A stretch of DNA of 64,000 bases, taken from NCBI GenBank assembly GCA_001051155.2, contig JYIP02000013.1:248001-312000 (forward strand). Reading direction: 5' to 3'. This stretch comes from Chrysoporthe austroafricana (lineage: Eukaryota > Ascomycota > Sordariomycetes > Diaporthales > Cryphonectriaceae). Numbering within the stretch: position 1 is the first letter of the stretch; each line of letters begins with the position of its first letter. Of this stretch, positions 33,809 through 44,266 are shown piece by piece. The notes under the pieces are model-generated. The model was given only the letters and a program-made list of their open reading frames with translations. It did no database searches and was not told the DNA's origin. The position numbers were made by a program, and so were the translations under genes.

Positions 33809-34667
33809 ATTGAGAGAAGCCTGAGGTCAGTGACAGTGTGGACGCAAGGGGCAGCATATTCGTGTCTTAAATAAACGAGCTCACCATCCCAAGTCCGGCT
33901 GCAGGAGGATCGCATTCTCTCTAGGCCTTAGCTTTACCACCAGCCAAGTCATTGCCACAATTCATATACAGCCAACTGCGTAGCCAAACCCAAGGTTGCC
34001 TGCCAATATTCCTAGTATGGGCAGACGTTCTCGACAGCTAAGTGCTCGTATTGCTCAGGGGTAGACGGTTGCCAGAGGTAATGACAAGGCGCTGCGGACT
34101 TGGCCTGCTTGGCTGATGCTTGGCCGTTCCAACAGCCAGCCACGTAGGCATGGCGTGCCAGCAAGCGCTGACTTGTGTCTTGGGATTATGGCTTATTCTC
34201 ACACTATGTGTTTGTGATATGAATAACTTTTCCTCAGAAGAGCCTGCAAAGCCAGGCATGTTTGAACGCTATCCGTCAGAATCCCTCCATGGCAATAATT
34301 GTCGAGGTTTGTTTAGATTCTAGCGACAAATCGGGCTGGCGGCAACAGTGCAAGGCCTACTGGTTGCAGGAAGAGGTGGGTTGGTTTAGATCACCTGCCA
34401 AGTCCTCGGCGCCAAGTAGGAAATTTCAAGCGCCGCCAGCATGGGCCGCCTAACGATCCCGAGAGGCCGATGCCAGGCCAGGTTTAACAGAGACTCTCAT
34501 CTGGCCAAGAAATTGTCTCGTCGAGATTCGTAAATGCGTGCTCAGGGAACAGGCCAAACCGCTCAACACTCATCATCACAAATATTTCGAGACTTGGTGG
34601 CGCAGGCCAGTTTAGCGGGGCCTTCTTGGCTCGCTTTGAAAACCAGAGTCACTCGCAATTACTACCT
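33809..34667. other. Intergenic spacer
   Basis: This is upstream of the GH76 gene and downstream of the Gfo/Idh/MocA gene. No supported frame was found. It holds the GH76 promoter. Confidence 0.45.
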
Positions 34668-35747
34668 TCACTGCTCACTCCCAAACAGAATGCCGTTCTG
34701 CTTCCTCATCGCCTCCATGACCTCAATGACGTCCTTACTCAAGGCCCTCAGTGCACCCTCTGCCTTTCTGTCCTTCTCGGAAACAATCCGTCCCAGCTCT
34801 TTCGCCTCCCAGGTCAGGTTCAGCATCCCCGTGTACTCAGGGTTTGTGTCAGCCAATTGCTCAGCATCCTTCGATCCTCTGGGCACAAACTCCATGGTGT
34901 TAATATCCGTGACGCCTGTGGCCCCGTTGATGCGGATCGTGCCCTTCTCACAGTAAATCTCCGTGGGCGCGGTCGAGGTGTAGATCTTGCTTGTTTGAAC
35001 GTGGACAGTGAACTTCTCCTTATGCTTCGAAGACTCGGCAGCATAGTTCATAATGATGTGCCCACCGCCATCAACGCCAGTGCGGATGATGAAGGGATAG
35101 TAGGCTTGCGAGGCGGGCCTGCCGAAGAGGGCGAGTGTGAACATGACTGGATAGCAACCCATATCCCAAAGACTTCCGCCGGAGAATTTGGGTGAGAGCA
35201 CGTTGGGCTCTTCGCCCTCCAGGACCTTGGCATAGCGGGAGGAATACACCGCCATGTTGATACTCGCTCCATATATCGGCCCAAATTTCTCAATCCTCTT
35301 GGAAGGGTCATTAAGGAGGGTTTGAAGCTTCAGGAAGTTCGGCTCCTGGATATGCCGGTATGCCTCCAGCAGGAAAAGACCCTTGGAGTCTGCCAGCTCG
35401 AAAAGCTCGCCAACTTCTTTGAGGTTTGAAGCGAAAGGCTTCTCCATGATGACATGTTTGCCGGCATTCAAGGCCTTGATGCCTTGGTCGTAGTGCAGGG
35501 AATTCGGAGAGGCGATATACACCACCTCAAGTGATCCGTCTGACAGCAGTGAATCGAGGTCATCGTAAGTTTTTACGGACAGGGCATCGGCGATCGATGG
35601 AGTCTCGGAGACGAATTTTTGTGCTGTTTCAAGTGTACGCGAGTACACAGCCACGAGCTTGAACTTTTTGCTTTCGTGAGCGGACTGCACGAAGCTATTA
35701 GTGATCCAGTTGGTTCCGATCACGCCGAGATTGAGAGGGTCCGACAT
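34668..35747 (-). CDS. Gfo/Idh/MocA-family NAD(P)-dependent oxidoreductase
   Basis: A single uninterrupted exon of 359 residues. The N-terminal Rossmann start is LGVIGTNWI, a GxxG variant, followed by LVAVYSR and VVYIASPNSLHYDQ. The family motif EKPFASN carries the catalytic lysine. The second half has the expected alpha/beta domain with GGSLWDMGCYPV. Members reduce or oxidise sugars, inositols or trans-dihydrodiols using NAD(P). There is no signal peptide, so it is probably cytosolic. The reading frame is clean. The substrate is unknown. Confidence 0.9.
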   Translation of the reverse strand: MSDPLNLGVIGTNWITNSFVQSAHESKKFKLVAVYSRTLETAQKFVSETPSIADALSVKTYDDLDSLLSDGSLEVVYIASPNSLHYDQGIKALNAGKHVIMEKPFASNLKEVGELFELADSKGLFLLEAYRHIQEPNFLKLQTLLNDPSKRIEKFGPIYGASINMAVYSSRYAKVLEGEEPNVLSPKFSGGSLWDMGCYPVMFTLALFGRPASQAYYPFIIRTGVDGGGHIIMNYAAESSKHKEKFTVHVQTSKIYTSTAPTEIYCEKGTIRINGATGVTDINTMEFVPRGSKDAEQLADTNPEYTGMLNLTWEAKELGRIVSEKDRKAEGALRALSKDVIEVMEAMRKQNGILFGSEQ

Positions 35748-37295
35748 TTTCGATTCGCCTAATCTTCAGAAAGGTCGAAAAGGGTGTTGTACAACGAGGG
35801 TGGAAGGCTCGAGCAGAAGCACTTCAGACGAGAAGGGTGGACAGGCTTGCTGTGATGTATCTTTGGTGAGAGTCCATCTGGCAGAGACTCTTGTGCAAGT
35901 GGGTACCTTAGGAAAGCATGACGTTGTGAGGGATAATTATTGTTCCGGCCCGTTCGGGTGTAAATCGGCGATTTGCACTCCATACCATAGTCAGTTGCCA
36001 TTATCGCAGCAGGCTTCCCAGCCTTTCGTCGATAAGCGGGACGTAACTACTGACCGACACGCAAGCCTGCGATTATTCTATCTAGTGAAAAAGAAGTATC
36101 TTGGACTATGGTGTCACATCTGGGAGTGGATGCATGGTATCTGATACCCACTTTACCACAACCAAATTAGGCAGTAGTAATTCGGTATTTTCCTTTACAA
36201 GGCTTGTTATTTCAAACAATGATACAAAGTTTACTAGTTGTCCCAAGCTCCCTAGCTGCTCGTCTAAAAGACTTATGTTACTCAACACTATCTCCCGTCT
36301 CAGTATCAGTAATCAAAACAGCCAGTACCTTTTTAGCATTTAATTTAATAATATGAGCTCCCAACGTTTCAAGACATTTTTCTCTCATAGGATCACAATA
36401 AATCTGGTCCAGATCCGGCGTTAACATATTGCATACTTGTGTACAGTGGCACATAGCTCATCCTGAGGTAGCCCCCTTGGCTTCGGCTCCATTAACCTGA
36501 AGACACCGCGATACTAGGCATGTACAAGCTGCCTGGAGACAGTCGAAGATCCGCCAGTCGCAACCTCAGCAGCCATGACTTACCGTACGGTGGCGATGTG
36601 CCGAACACCGTGAACAAGAGGGGCCAATCTAAAGCACAGACTCTAAACTCTGGGGCCGGAATCGCGGATGTCCGGGCAGAATGAAGCCATTTTAGCTAAG
36701 AGGCAAAGACTCGTGGACTTGAAAGACGGACGTGATTCAGATTCGACTAGAAGCAACGACTAGCGGGGTTGACGAGAGGTTATAGGCCAGGAAAACTCGA
36801 GCATGGGCGAGTAGAGCTGGGACAAAGAATTTGTTAGATTATTATAGTATTCCCAAGTTCACACAATCAGGCAGTAGAGATAGTAAGAAAGCTACTAAGG
36901 CACGCCATGTAAGTGGTCAACACAAACATCTTGTCTTATCATCCTGCGCCATTAGCTATAAGCAAGCCAGGTTCGTGACCGCTCGTGCGTCAACGGAAGG
37001 CTGTATTAGAATCGAATAAAGCCGACTTGAGCATTTCAATACTTGCGGAATAGAAGTAAACTATTGTGCTTTTGGACAGATGGCACAGATCCACCATGAG
37101 TCTGGATTTCTTGATATACAGTCTCGAGGTTTGCCGTAAATTTGTCCAAGTTTTTTCTCTCCCCTTTCTTTTTTTTTTCTTTTCTTCTTTTCTTTTTTCC
37201 TCCTTTGGGATCATACTCGGGCTTTCATTTTTGTCCAAGCCCTCCCCGGAGCTACCACGTTTTCCCGACCCGCTGCCGCCGGTGCTACCTCCCAA
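35748..37295. other. Intergenic spacer, 1.5 kb
   Basis: No gene is supported. A minus-strand run of about 54 codons (36278-36440) ends at a stop and lacks motifs. A pyrimidine-rich tract (37150-37205, plus strand) lies just past the intradiol dioxygenase stop. Confidence 0.45.
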
Positions 37296-38878
37296 TTATG
37301 GGTTAGGAGCATCGGGATTCTCTACACCGCCGTCCGCCGTCCAAGTGGCGGCATACTGCACATCGTACACCGCGCTGGTATTGATGCCAAGTGTGACCCA
37401 TGCAACAAGCCCGTCGGCTAATGAATCACCGAGATACACATACCACGCGATGGGGTCGACGTCCACGGCCAAGGTTGACAGAACCATATCCTCGCTGTTG
37501 GGCTTGATAACATTCGGGTTTGTGGTGTACTAAGAAACAATCAGGATTAGTACAACATGCTTGTAAGACTCTGGGATTAAACCTGTTGGGAAGAAGCTCT
37601 CAAGACATAGAGATTGGCAGAGGCGGCCGAGAGACTGCCCTGTGTCTCGGCAGTAGCAGAGAGTCAAGGGGAAAATGTACTCACAGGATAGACGGTGTCG
37701 GCATCGTCGATCAGGTCCTGGTCATAAAAGATCTGGCCCACGTAGTCCAGGGTTCCTGCGCCCCACAAGAGAGTGTTGTTGGGCAGGACGGTCGTGTTCT
37801 GATGGACGATAATATGCGTGTGAGTAGCACGTGGAGCATAGTGGCCTGGAAACAACAGCTGAACTTGAACAACGCCTTCGTCGTCGGTCGGCCAGATGGC
37901 GCGAGAGAACGTCGTGTTGAGGATGCTTGGGTCTGTGCCATCACCATTATCGGTGTTGTCGGTCCCGCTGTATACACCAGTTGCGTTCGCTTGCCAGAAT
38001 TCGGTGTACTGGTTGGCAACGGGCTCACTTTTTGACGGCTTTTAGTCAGTAACTTGCAAGTCGAGCGCCTCATGAGGTACGAGCAAAAGATCTCGAACAG
38101 TTTTCCTCTCCCCAGACATCCACCGGCGTAAATCTCATGGGAGCCTTCATGGGGCAAACGGAAAACACCGGGCGTGGCGAAGTTGCTTACCAGGTGCTGG
38201 TGTCGATGATCTGTACATCGAGTGTCATATTGATGCCAGGGAAATTTTCGATGGCGTTCTGGCGAATCAGCTCGTCGCGGACATCTATGGACGGAATTAC
38301 GCATCAGTTCGGGGCCGTAAGAGTGACACAAAGCGGCAATAAATCGAGATCTGAAGCGGAGCACTTACAGTAAGGTCCTTCAGCCAGTGGCTCGATGGAA
38401 GGCCACAGAAGACAAGACGTATTGTCACCGAACACAGCATCTTGAGATGTGCTGAGATTGACGTCGGGATCGACAAGAGTCTCGTTGTGATCGGTGTCAA
38501 GAACCGAAGTGAGATCACGCTTCCGATAGTAAGGGGCTGTACGAGAAAAGCCTGGTCAGTACCGACTTCTACCCTTGAGAAACCATGAGAATTATCAAAT
38601 TCGGTACACTCACTGTCAAGCTGGATACCGCGCTCTGCTCGGAGCTTGTCGACGAGGGCCTTGCGCCGCTCAGAAGCCCGCGTCTCGTGGCCGCGAGACT
38701 GAAACTGAGAGGCACATCGCTTGCGGAGATGCGACTGATCCCTCAAGAAGAAGTCTCGCTGTGTCATCTCAGCGGCGTGAGCATCATGGCTCTCACCAGG
38801 GTGAGCAGCTGTGAAGGGGGCGAGGCCAGCCGCGGCCAGGGCAGCTAAAGCAACGATGGAGGAGCGAATTGACGGCAT
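37296..38878 (-). CDS. Secreted intradiol ring-cleavage dioxygenase
   Basis: Exons 38614-38878, 38369-38536, 38191-38284, 37685-38027 and 37296-37529 give 367 residues. A signal peptide (IVALAALAAAGLAPFTAA) and a His/Arg-rich propeptide-like stretch lead into the beta-sandwich core. Ligand-bearing motifs are GPYY, then after splicing CEPVANQYTEFW and ATGVYSG, and LLFPGHYAPRATHTHIIVH with the second iron Tyr and both His. These enzymes cleave catechols between the hydroxyls using Fe(III). Extracellular fungal versions are thought to act on lignin- or host-derived phenolics. The long last intron (37530-37684) is the least certain part. No lesion is seen. Confidence 0.87.
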
Positions 38879-40339
38879 GTTTGTCTTTATTGACAGTATG
38901 AGGGCTCCAAGCAAGCTCGGTGCTTCAGTGAATCGGTAGCTGCCATCGTAGCAACGAGGTTCCTGTCCTTTTTATCTCTCGACCTCAATGCTCAAAACGC
39001 GCGTACACCACAGGCCAGTCCTGCAGGGGTGAAGCCCTCTGTTGTGTCTGGAGGAGCAGGATCTTCGGTCTGGACTGGGGTGAACCCCGGCCACCTGCTC
39101 GATGAATCCATCGAGCCCGACCGGACGAGTTGACGATACCAAAGTGGTGTTTGGCGCAATGTCCTCGGGATCTGCAAGCGCATCGCTTCTCAGCGCGGCA
39201 CACACACTTCTACTAGACCACCTAGCCGCCGTTGCATGCTGCAGGACCATGTGCATATGCACGCAATTATGAGTCCTCGGTCGGATTGCGTCCACCAGTG
39301 ACGGTGTTGGTATTACAACAAAATCCCCAGCCGCATGCAATCCCCCACACTCCACAACTTGATCGAGAAGTCCAGATGCGTGGGCCGGATCCGACAATGC
39401 TAGGGATTATGACCATTTTGGAAGGTTGGACGGCTGCACCTCATATTGCAGGGGTGGGCTATAAAGTCATACGCTTGGAATTGTGCATGATTTGCTCCAT
39501 GGCAGCGTCTGTCCTGTTCCATTAGCGGCTCCAAGGTGTCCTTCGCGTATATATTCCTCGCGGCCCCTGTCTCTGCAGCAGCACGCACTGCTCTGAGTGT
39601 CGTCCTGATCGGGATAAAAGGTAAAGAGCTTACGCGTTCTCCATCTTGGAGTGACACATGATAGCCAATTGCACGGCCACAACAGCTGGAAAATGGCCAG
39701 CCTGCGGTGCAAAACCCGCCTCAGCCACGGGGAATCTGATAGCTCACCAGAGCAACTGTCTCTACAACTTGGACCTTTGGAGGCCCGAGGCACCTCCAGC
39801 TTTCACAGCTCGCGGACGGAAGAATCAACCCACCTCCGAATGCGGAAACAGTCACTATATACTATATTGTTTCTTGACCTTTACAACCTTACCTGGGAAT
39901 GGGACTACAAGTTGGGCCAGTTCATTGGCCAGCTCTTCTTGAGGGATACGGAACATAGTGCAGAGCGCAAAGAGCTGCGACAAGCCTTTTATTGCAAGGG
40001 CAAAACTGGGACACCTCACCCCGAGAAGCTGGGGCAGGCCACGGTCGGCAACGATTGCCTCTGTAGAATTCTTGCTATTGGGGACAGCACGTTGTGGAAA
40101 GGCCGGTGTCATTGGGCCTAGTGACCCCGTAGATCTCTTTTGTTGGTTTAGGTTGTGTGGTTTTTTAAGAGGTGCATGGAGAAGACGAATGCAACGCCGA
40201 TGAAGATCATTGTTGTCGTAAGCGATTGGGACTACTTTGCCAGGACTAGGTGATATGTACCCCATCCGTCCACTTCCGATGTCGAGCCCTCCAAACATCT
40301 GATGCTTCCAGCACACCTTCCCAACGCTCCACTCATCGT
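38879..40339. other. Intergenic spacer, 1.5 kb
   Basis: This lies between the intradiol dioxygenase and the Cys-Pro repeat gene, both on the minus strand. Open frames here do not show motifs or plausible splicing. I see nothing I can name. Confidence 0.45.
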
Positions 40340-40801
40340 TCAGGCCTTCGCGCCGACAACAGGACACACCGCACCGGAACCAGCATTCGCAACATCCGGG
40401 TGTTCCGCCACCTTGCCCTTGTGATGTCCCATCTGTGCCTTTGTAACAGGGCAGACCGCGTCGTCGGGCTTGCCCTCGGTGGAGGGGTGGTCGGGAGGAA
40501 GGATCGTGGTGACTGGCCCAACAACGGGGCACACCTTGTCGTCCATCTCCTTGGCCTTGGGCTCGTCAACGATGGACTTTAAGGCGGGGCACTTCTGCGC
40601 GTCGGCAGACGAGGTGGCATCGTTCTTCGCTTCGGCAGGGACAGGCACGGAAGGGTGCTTGGAGAGGTTGCCATGGTGCTCCGTCTTTGCGCCGACGACA
40701 GGGCAGGTCTGGCCCGGCTTCGAGAGGTCGACTTCAGGGTGGGAGGGGGGAAGCACGGAGTTGGTCGTGCCAACGACGGGGCAGACTCCGGGTTGAGACA
40801 T
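40340..40801 (-). CDS. Cys-Pro repeat protein, 153 residues (possible heme/metal binder)
   Basis: A single intronless frame. All six cysteines are followed by proline: residues 7, 33, 71, 91, 117 and 146, mostly as CPVVG. The protein is an internal duplication: CPVVG...LPPxHP...CPV...HH...HP appears at 7-50 and again at 91-135. Spacing is kept (Cys to next Cys 26 residues in both; Cys to the LPPxHP His 14 in both), and a final CPVVGAKA closes the protein. There is no signal peptide, membrane segment or enzyme motif; the rest is Ala/Lys/Asp/Pro-rich and probably disordered. Cys-Pro is the core of heme-regulatory motifs (as in Hap1 and HO-2), and the conserved His pairs could also bind metal. 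That function is inference. I do not know a named family. Confidence 0.75.
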   Translation of the reverse strand: MSQPGVCPVVGTTNSVLPPSHPEVDLSKPGQTCPVVGAKTEHHGNLSKHPSVPVPAEAKNDATSSADAQKCPALKSIVDEPKAKEMDDKVCPVVGPVTTILPPDHPSTEGKPDDAVCPVTKAQMGHHKGKVAEHPDVANAGSGAVCPVVGAKA

Positions 40802-42672
40802 CGTATAGCGCCTTCGAGAGGCTGTTGTTGTTGTCTGTCACGGTAGACACAGAAATGATGATGATGATATGGTCTTCTTCTTGGAAGATCCTGGTCTAGA
40901 CAACGGCGGGCGGGAAGAGGAAGAAGAGAGGAAGAGGAACACGGAGAAGCGCACCTAGCCTTAAGCTCAACACCAGGCCCCGTACAGCCCGGTGGCCCTT
41001 GCTGGCTAGTCTGCCTACCATCTAATGCCTACCCCCTGAGCCTCCTGATTATGCTAAAACAAAGCAGTCCTGTCAGCCCATTCGCCCCGCACCCGTTGTG
41101 TTCCAGTCCCTGCAGCCATCTGGACAAGCGGGGATATCCAGGCAGTGTCAGGCCAAAGCCCAGCATTCGTTGTCCACACGAATGGTCCACCGGGCAGCCT
41201 ATTCGCGTCTTCCATGGAGTGCCAGCTCGCCGTGGCGTGCAGAGGTCGTTCTCTCCTTCAAAGGCGAGGTGCTCTTCCAGTCAGCCTGGGCGTTGACGGG
41301 TGGGTCGAGGCAGACGGATCCCATCTCGAAAGCTCCATCGCGAGCCAGGTGGCAGAAAGCATGAGGTGTGCCCCCGCCCAAGGGGTCGCGAGAGGTCTGA
41401 TGTCATCTGCAGCCCAGGCTGTCTCCACGCTGGATGGCCATCCAGTCATATTCCGAGCGAATGTAAGCCCACGAGACTGTCGGTTGGCGCTTCCGGAATG
41501 ACTAAGCCAACTCCCTTTTCCTCGACTTCGAGGAGGGACTGCAGACGCTGGTCTGTCTGACATTGGCGGGGTGACCTGACTGGCATGGCCCTTTCCAGAC
41601 CGGACGACAAGATAATCAAGTCATACGTCCCAGTAATCCATCAAAGATGCGGGCTCTTATTCGCCGCCATAGCGTGAACGTATGAGAGGTTTGCAGCCCG
41701 CCCGCCCCAAGATCTTGTGAGGGTCATCGCATACGGTCGGTCGCCTAGAGTCTACTCAGCCACACAGCGGCTTGTCGGAAGCATTAAGTACTGATGTGTC
41801 GAGGGAGGGTCGCACGAGTCATACATAGAATAGTTGATGCCCCTACATGGGAACGCTCTTAAGGTTCAGGGAGACTACCACGCAGAGGACATAAATCTCG
41901 TCAGACATTACTATGCAGACTCGCATAGACTGTCGCATACGTGGGTAGATACCAGATTGCAGTATTACTCCGTGTCTAGCATCATTTCCGATCTGGGTCT
42001 GGTGAGCGGGGCGCCTCTGTTCCCCAGGGGTGGGGTCCGGCAGATGGAATCTGATCTGAACAGCTGCAGCATGATTACGACATAAACCTCATCCCGCCTC
42101 TCCTGTCGAATATATCGGGACCAGCCAGTCAGTAGCACATCTGCCGCTGGAGGTCAGCTACTGCGTATAGACAGCCACTCGCACGCTTCACCCCAAGTTA
42201 GTTAAGGGTCGGCCTTGATACGAAGTCAGGTAGAAGGGCAGCAGGGACGGCGCCGGCTCGTAGCGCTTCTAAATAATGTCTTCAATGCCTTCAACGAAGA
42301 CATCGCACGGCAGTTCCCGAACAAGTGCGGCTGACCCTGAGGATCCTAGTAGCAGGCTGGTGCGCATCGGGCGCCAGCTCCGTGTCGCTCCCGGGCGCCC
42401 GGGGGTTACTTCGGCGCGCCGAAACAAGCTTCGGAGCTTTGCGAAGGGGTTTGCAGGGCGGTCCACTGGCCACGCGTCGCGCCGTCCCCTTGATTAATAC
42501 GAATCGTGGGCCGAAATGTTAGTTTCTCCCCCAGCCTGCCTCACGAGGACCCTTTGTTCTGCTATAAAGTCTCTGTACGCGCCCTCTTGCGAGTCGCCTT
42601 CCGTGCTAGCAAGCAATGATACCGTAGTTCTCTACCTGGAATCACGGCAACCAAATTTTGAACTCGGGTAAC
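40802..42672. other. Divergent spacer, 1.9 kb
   Basis: This lies between the Cys-Pro repeat gene (minus) and the PEBP-like gene (plus). No supported gene, repeat array or RNA was seen. The GC-rich stretch 42270-42500 is open in several frames without recognisable motifs. Confidence 0.45.
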
Positions 42673-43346
42673 ATGCGTACCGCCACGTGCATTGCGTCTT
42701 TGATGGGGGCCGTCGCTGCTCAAACGCCGGCAGGGTGGTATCCAGCTGCGAATTCCACCCTGGGAGTGAGCTATGGGGACATCGTCGTTACGCCGAACAC
42801 AACGATGAGCGCTGACAGTGAGTCGTCGGAATGGAGGCGTGCCAGAAGTGAGGGCGACAGCGACTGACAGTAATATTCGCAGACGTGACGACCCAGCCGG
42901 ATGTGTACTCAATCCACAACTGCACAATAGGCGATGACTCGCGGAAATACATGATCATCATGATGGACCTCAACATCCCAGACTCAGATGTCACTACGGC
43001 GGACGAGTATGATACCCTGGTTCCAGGCCTGGTCGCAAACACTACAACAAGACTGCACTGGTGGGGTGGAAATTACACGCTCGACGAGACGACCGGAGCC
43101 TACGTGAACTCGAGTGATTCACTTGCACAGTATACGGCGCCGCGGCCACGGGACGAGCTCTGGCACACCTACATCTTCTACCTGTTCAACCAGCCAGCGT
43201 CATACGTGCCTCCCGAGGCAGCCCTGAACGGAAGCTACTACAGTCAGACTACGGACGCGAGGTTCAATTTCAGCCTGGCTCCGATTCTCGAGGCGGTCGG
43301 TCAGCCTGTGGCGGGAAACTACTTCATCGCGAACGACGACAGCTGA
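42673..43346 (+). CDS. Secreted PEBP-like protein
   Basis: Exons 42673-42817 and 42883-43346 give 202 residues. A short signal peptide (CIASLMGAVAAQ) is followed by a phosphatidylethanolamine-binding-protein fold. The DPDxP-type ligand motif is represented by MIIMMDLNIPDSD, then TRLHWWGGNY, and the second conserved region is APRPRDELWHTYIFYLF. Several N-glycosylation sequons (NST, NTT, NSS, NGS) fit a secreted protein. PEBP members bind lipids or inhibit proteases; the role here is unknown. The splice at GAD/NVTTQPDVY is canonical and phase-consistent. Confidence 0.8.
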
Positions 43347-44266
43347 AGGCTAGGCAGGCTGTTGGGAATTTCTTGTAAATAATTGCCTGCGTACATGCTT
43401 ACAACACTCAGAAGGAAAATGTACAAAGCCGTGGTCATCACATGCTTCTTGCGGTCCGCCCAAAGGCTATCAATCTTGAAATTCCAGAGTTCAACGCTGG
43501 TGAGCAGCCATAGCACCAGCCTCTGCTATGTATACAAGCTTGCTCATCATTATTGCTTTGAGACTAACACTGGGTAGCCGCAGGGCTGGGATTACAATCT
43601 GTCGGTAGAGGGAGGTATTAACCACCCCGTATTCAAGTAATCGCTCAGAGAGGCCTTTCCCATAGAAGACGTTAGTTCTTCCACCGGGACCGCAAGTACT
43701 GGTGTACGTCGCGCTTCTGTACCGCATGTAAGTTGGATTTCGAGGACGTTGGAGGGTTCACATAAACCCGAGGATCATGAGCTCGCTGGCTAGATTAAAA
43801 CCATCCTGGGTCCTGCATAGACTCGTAATGTAGGGCCCCATCCGACCTTCTTTCTCCTGCTGTAGTCCGCTTTTCTTTTGATCTGAGACATGTACTTCGT
43901 TGAAGGGCAAAGTGGCTGGATTCATGTGGGAAGCTCTTGGGCCATCCCTAATAGTCATAGGGACTGAGCTCATCTCAGCTCTAGCGAACGCACGCTCGGG
44001 AGGGGCGTTTGTCCTCTTGCAAGACACGCAGCTGCAAGATAATTATCAAAACCCGTGTTCTTATGCGGAATGCGCGAATTCCTTTTTCTCTTCCGGGCTG
44101 CCATACCGGGGCAGAGTCTCAGTGCAGCTGTTCAACATATGTATGTTACGTCGGGATATCATCGACGTCTGAGCCAGAGCCACAAGTCGATCTGCAAGCC
44201 AATATCTCGAGTGCAGGATCCAAAGCCAACGCAGAGGCGCGTCGTGTCTGAACCTGAACTCTCTGA
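43347..44266. other. Intergenic spacer, convergent genes
   Basis: This lies between the PEBP-like gene and the 3' end of the Zn2Cys6 regulator. No supported gene is seen. Confidence 0.45.

Noticed and set aside
36278..36440. Minus-strand run of about 54 open codons
   Set aside because: It is short, ends in a stop and shows no recognisable domain; it could be chance or a decayed fragment.
40340..40801. Reading the Cys-Pro repeat gene as a RiPP precursor
   Set aside because: There is no signal peptide, and no Lys-Arg pair flanks the repeats, as a Kex2-processed precursor would need.
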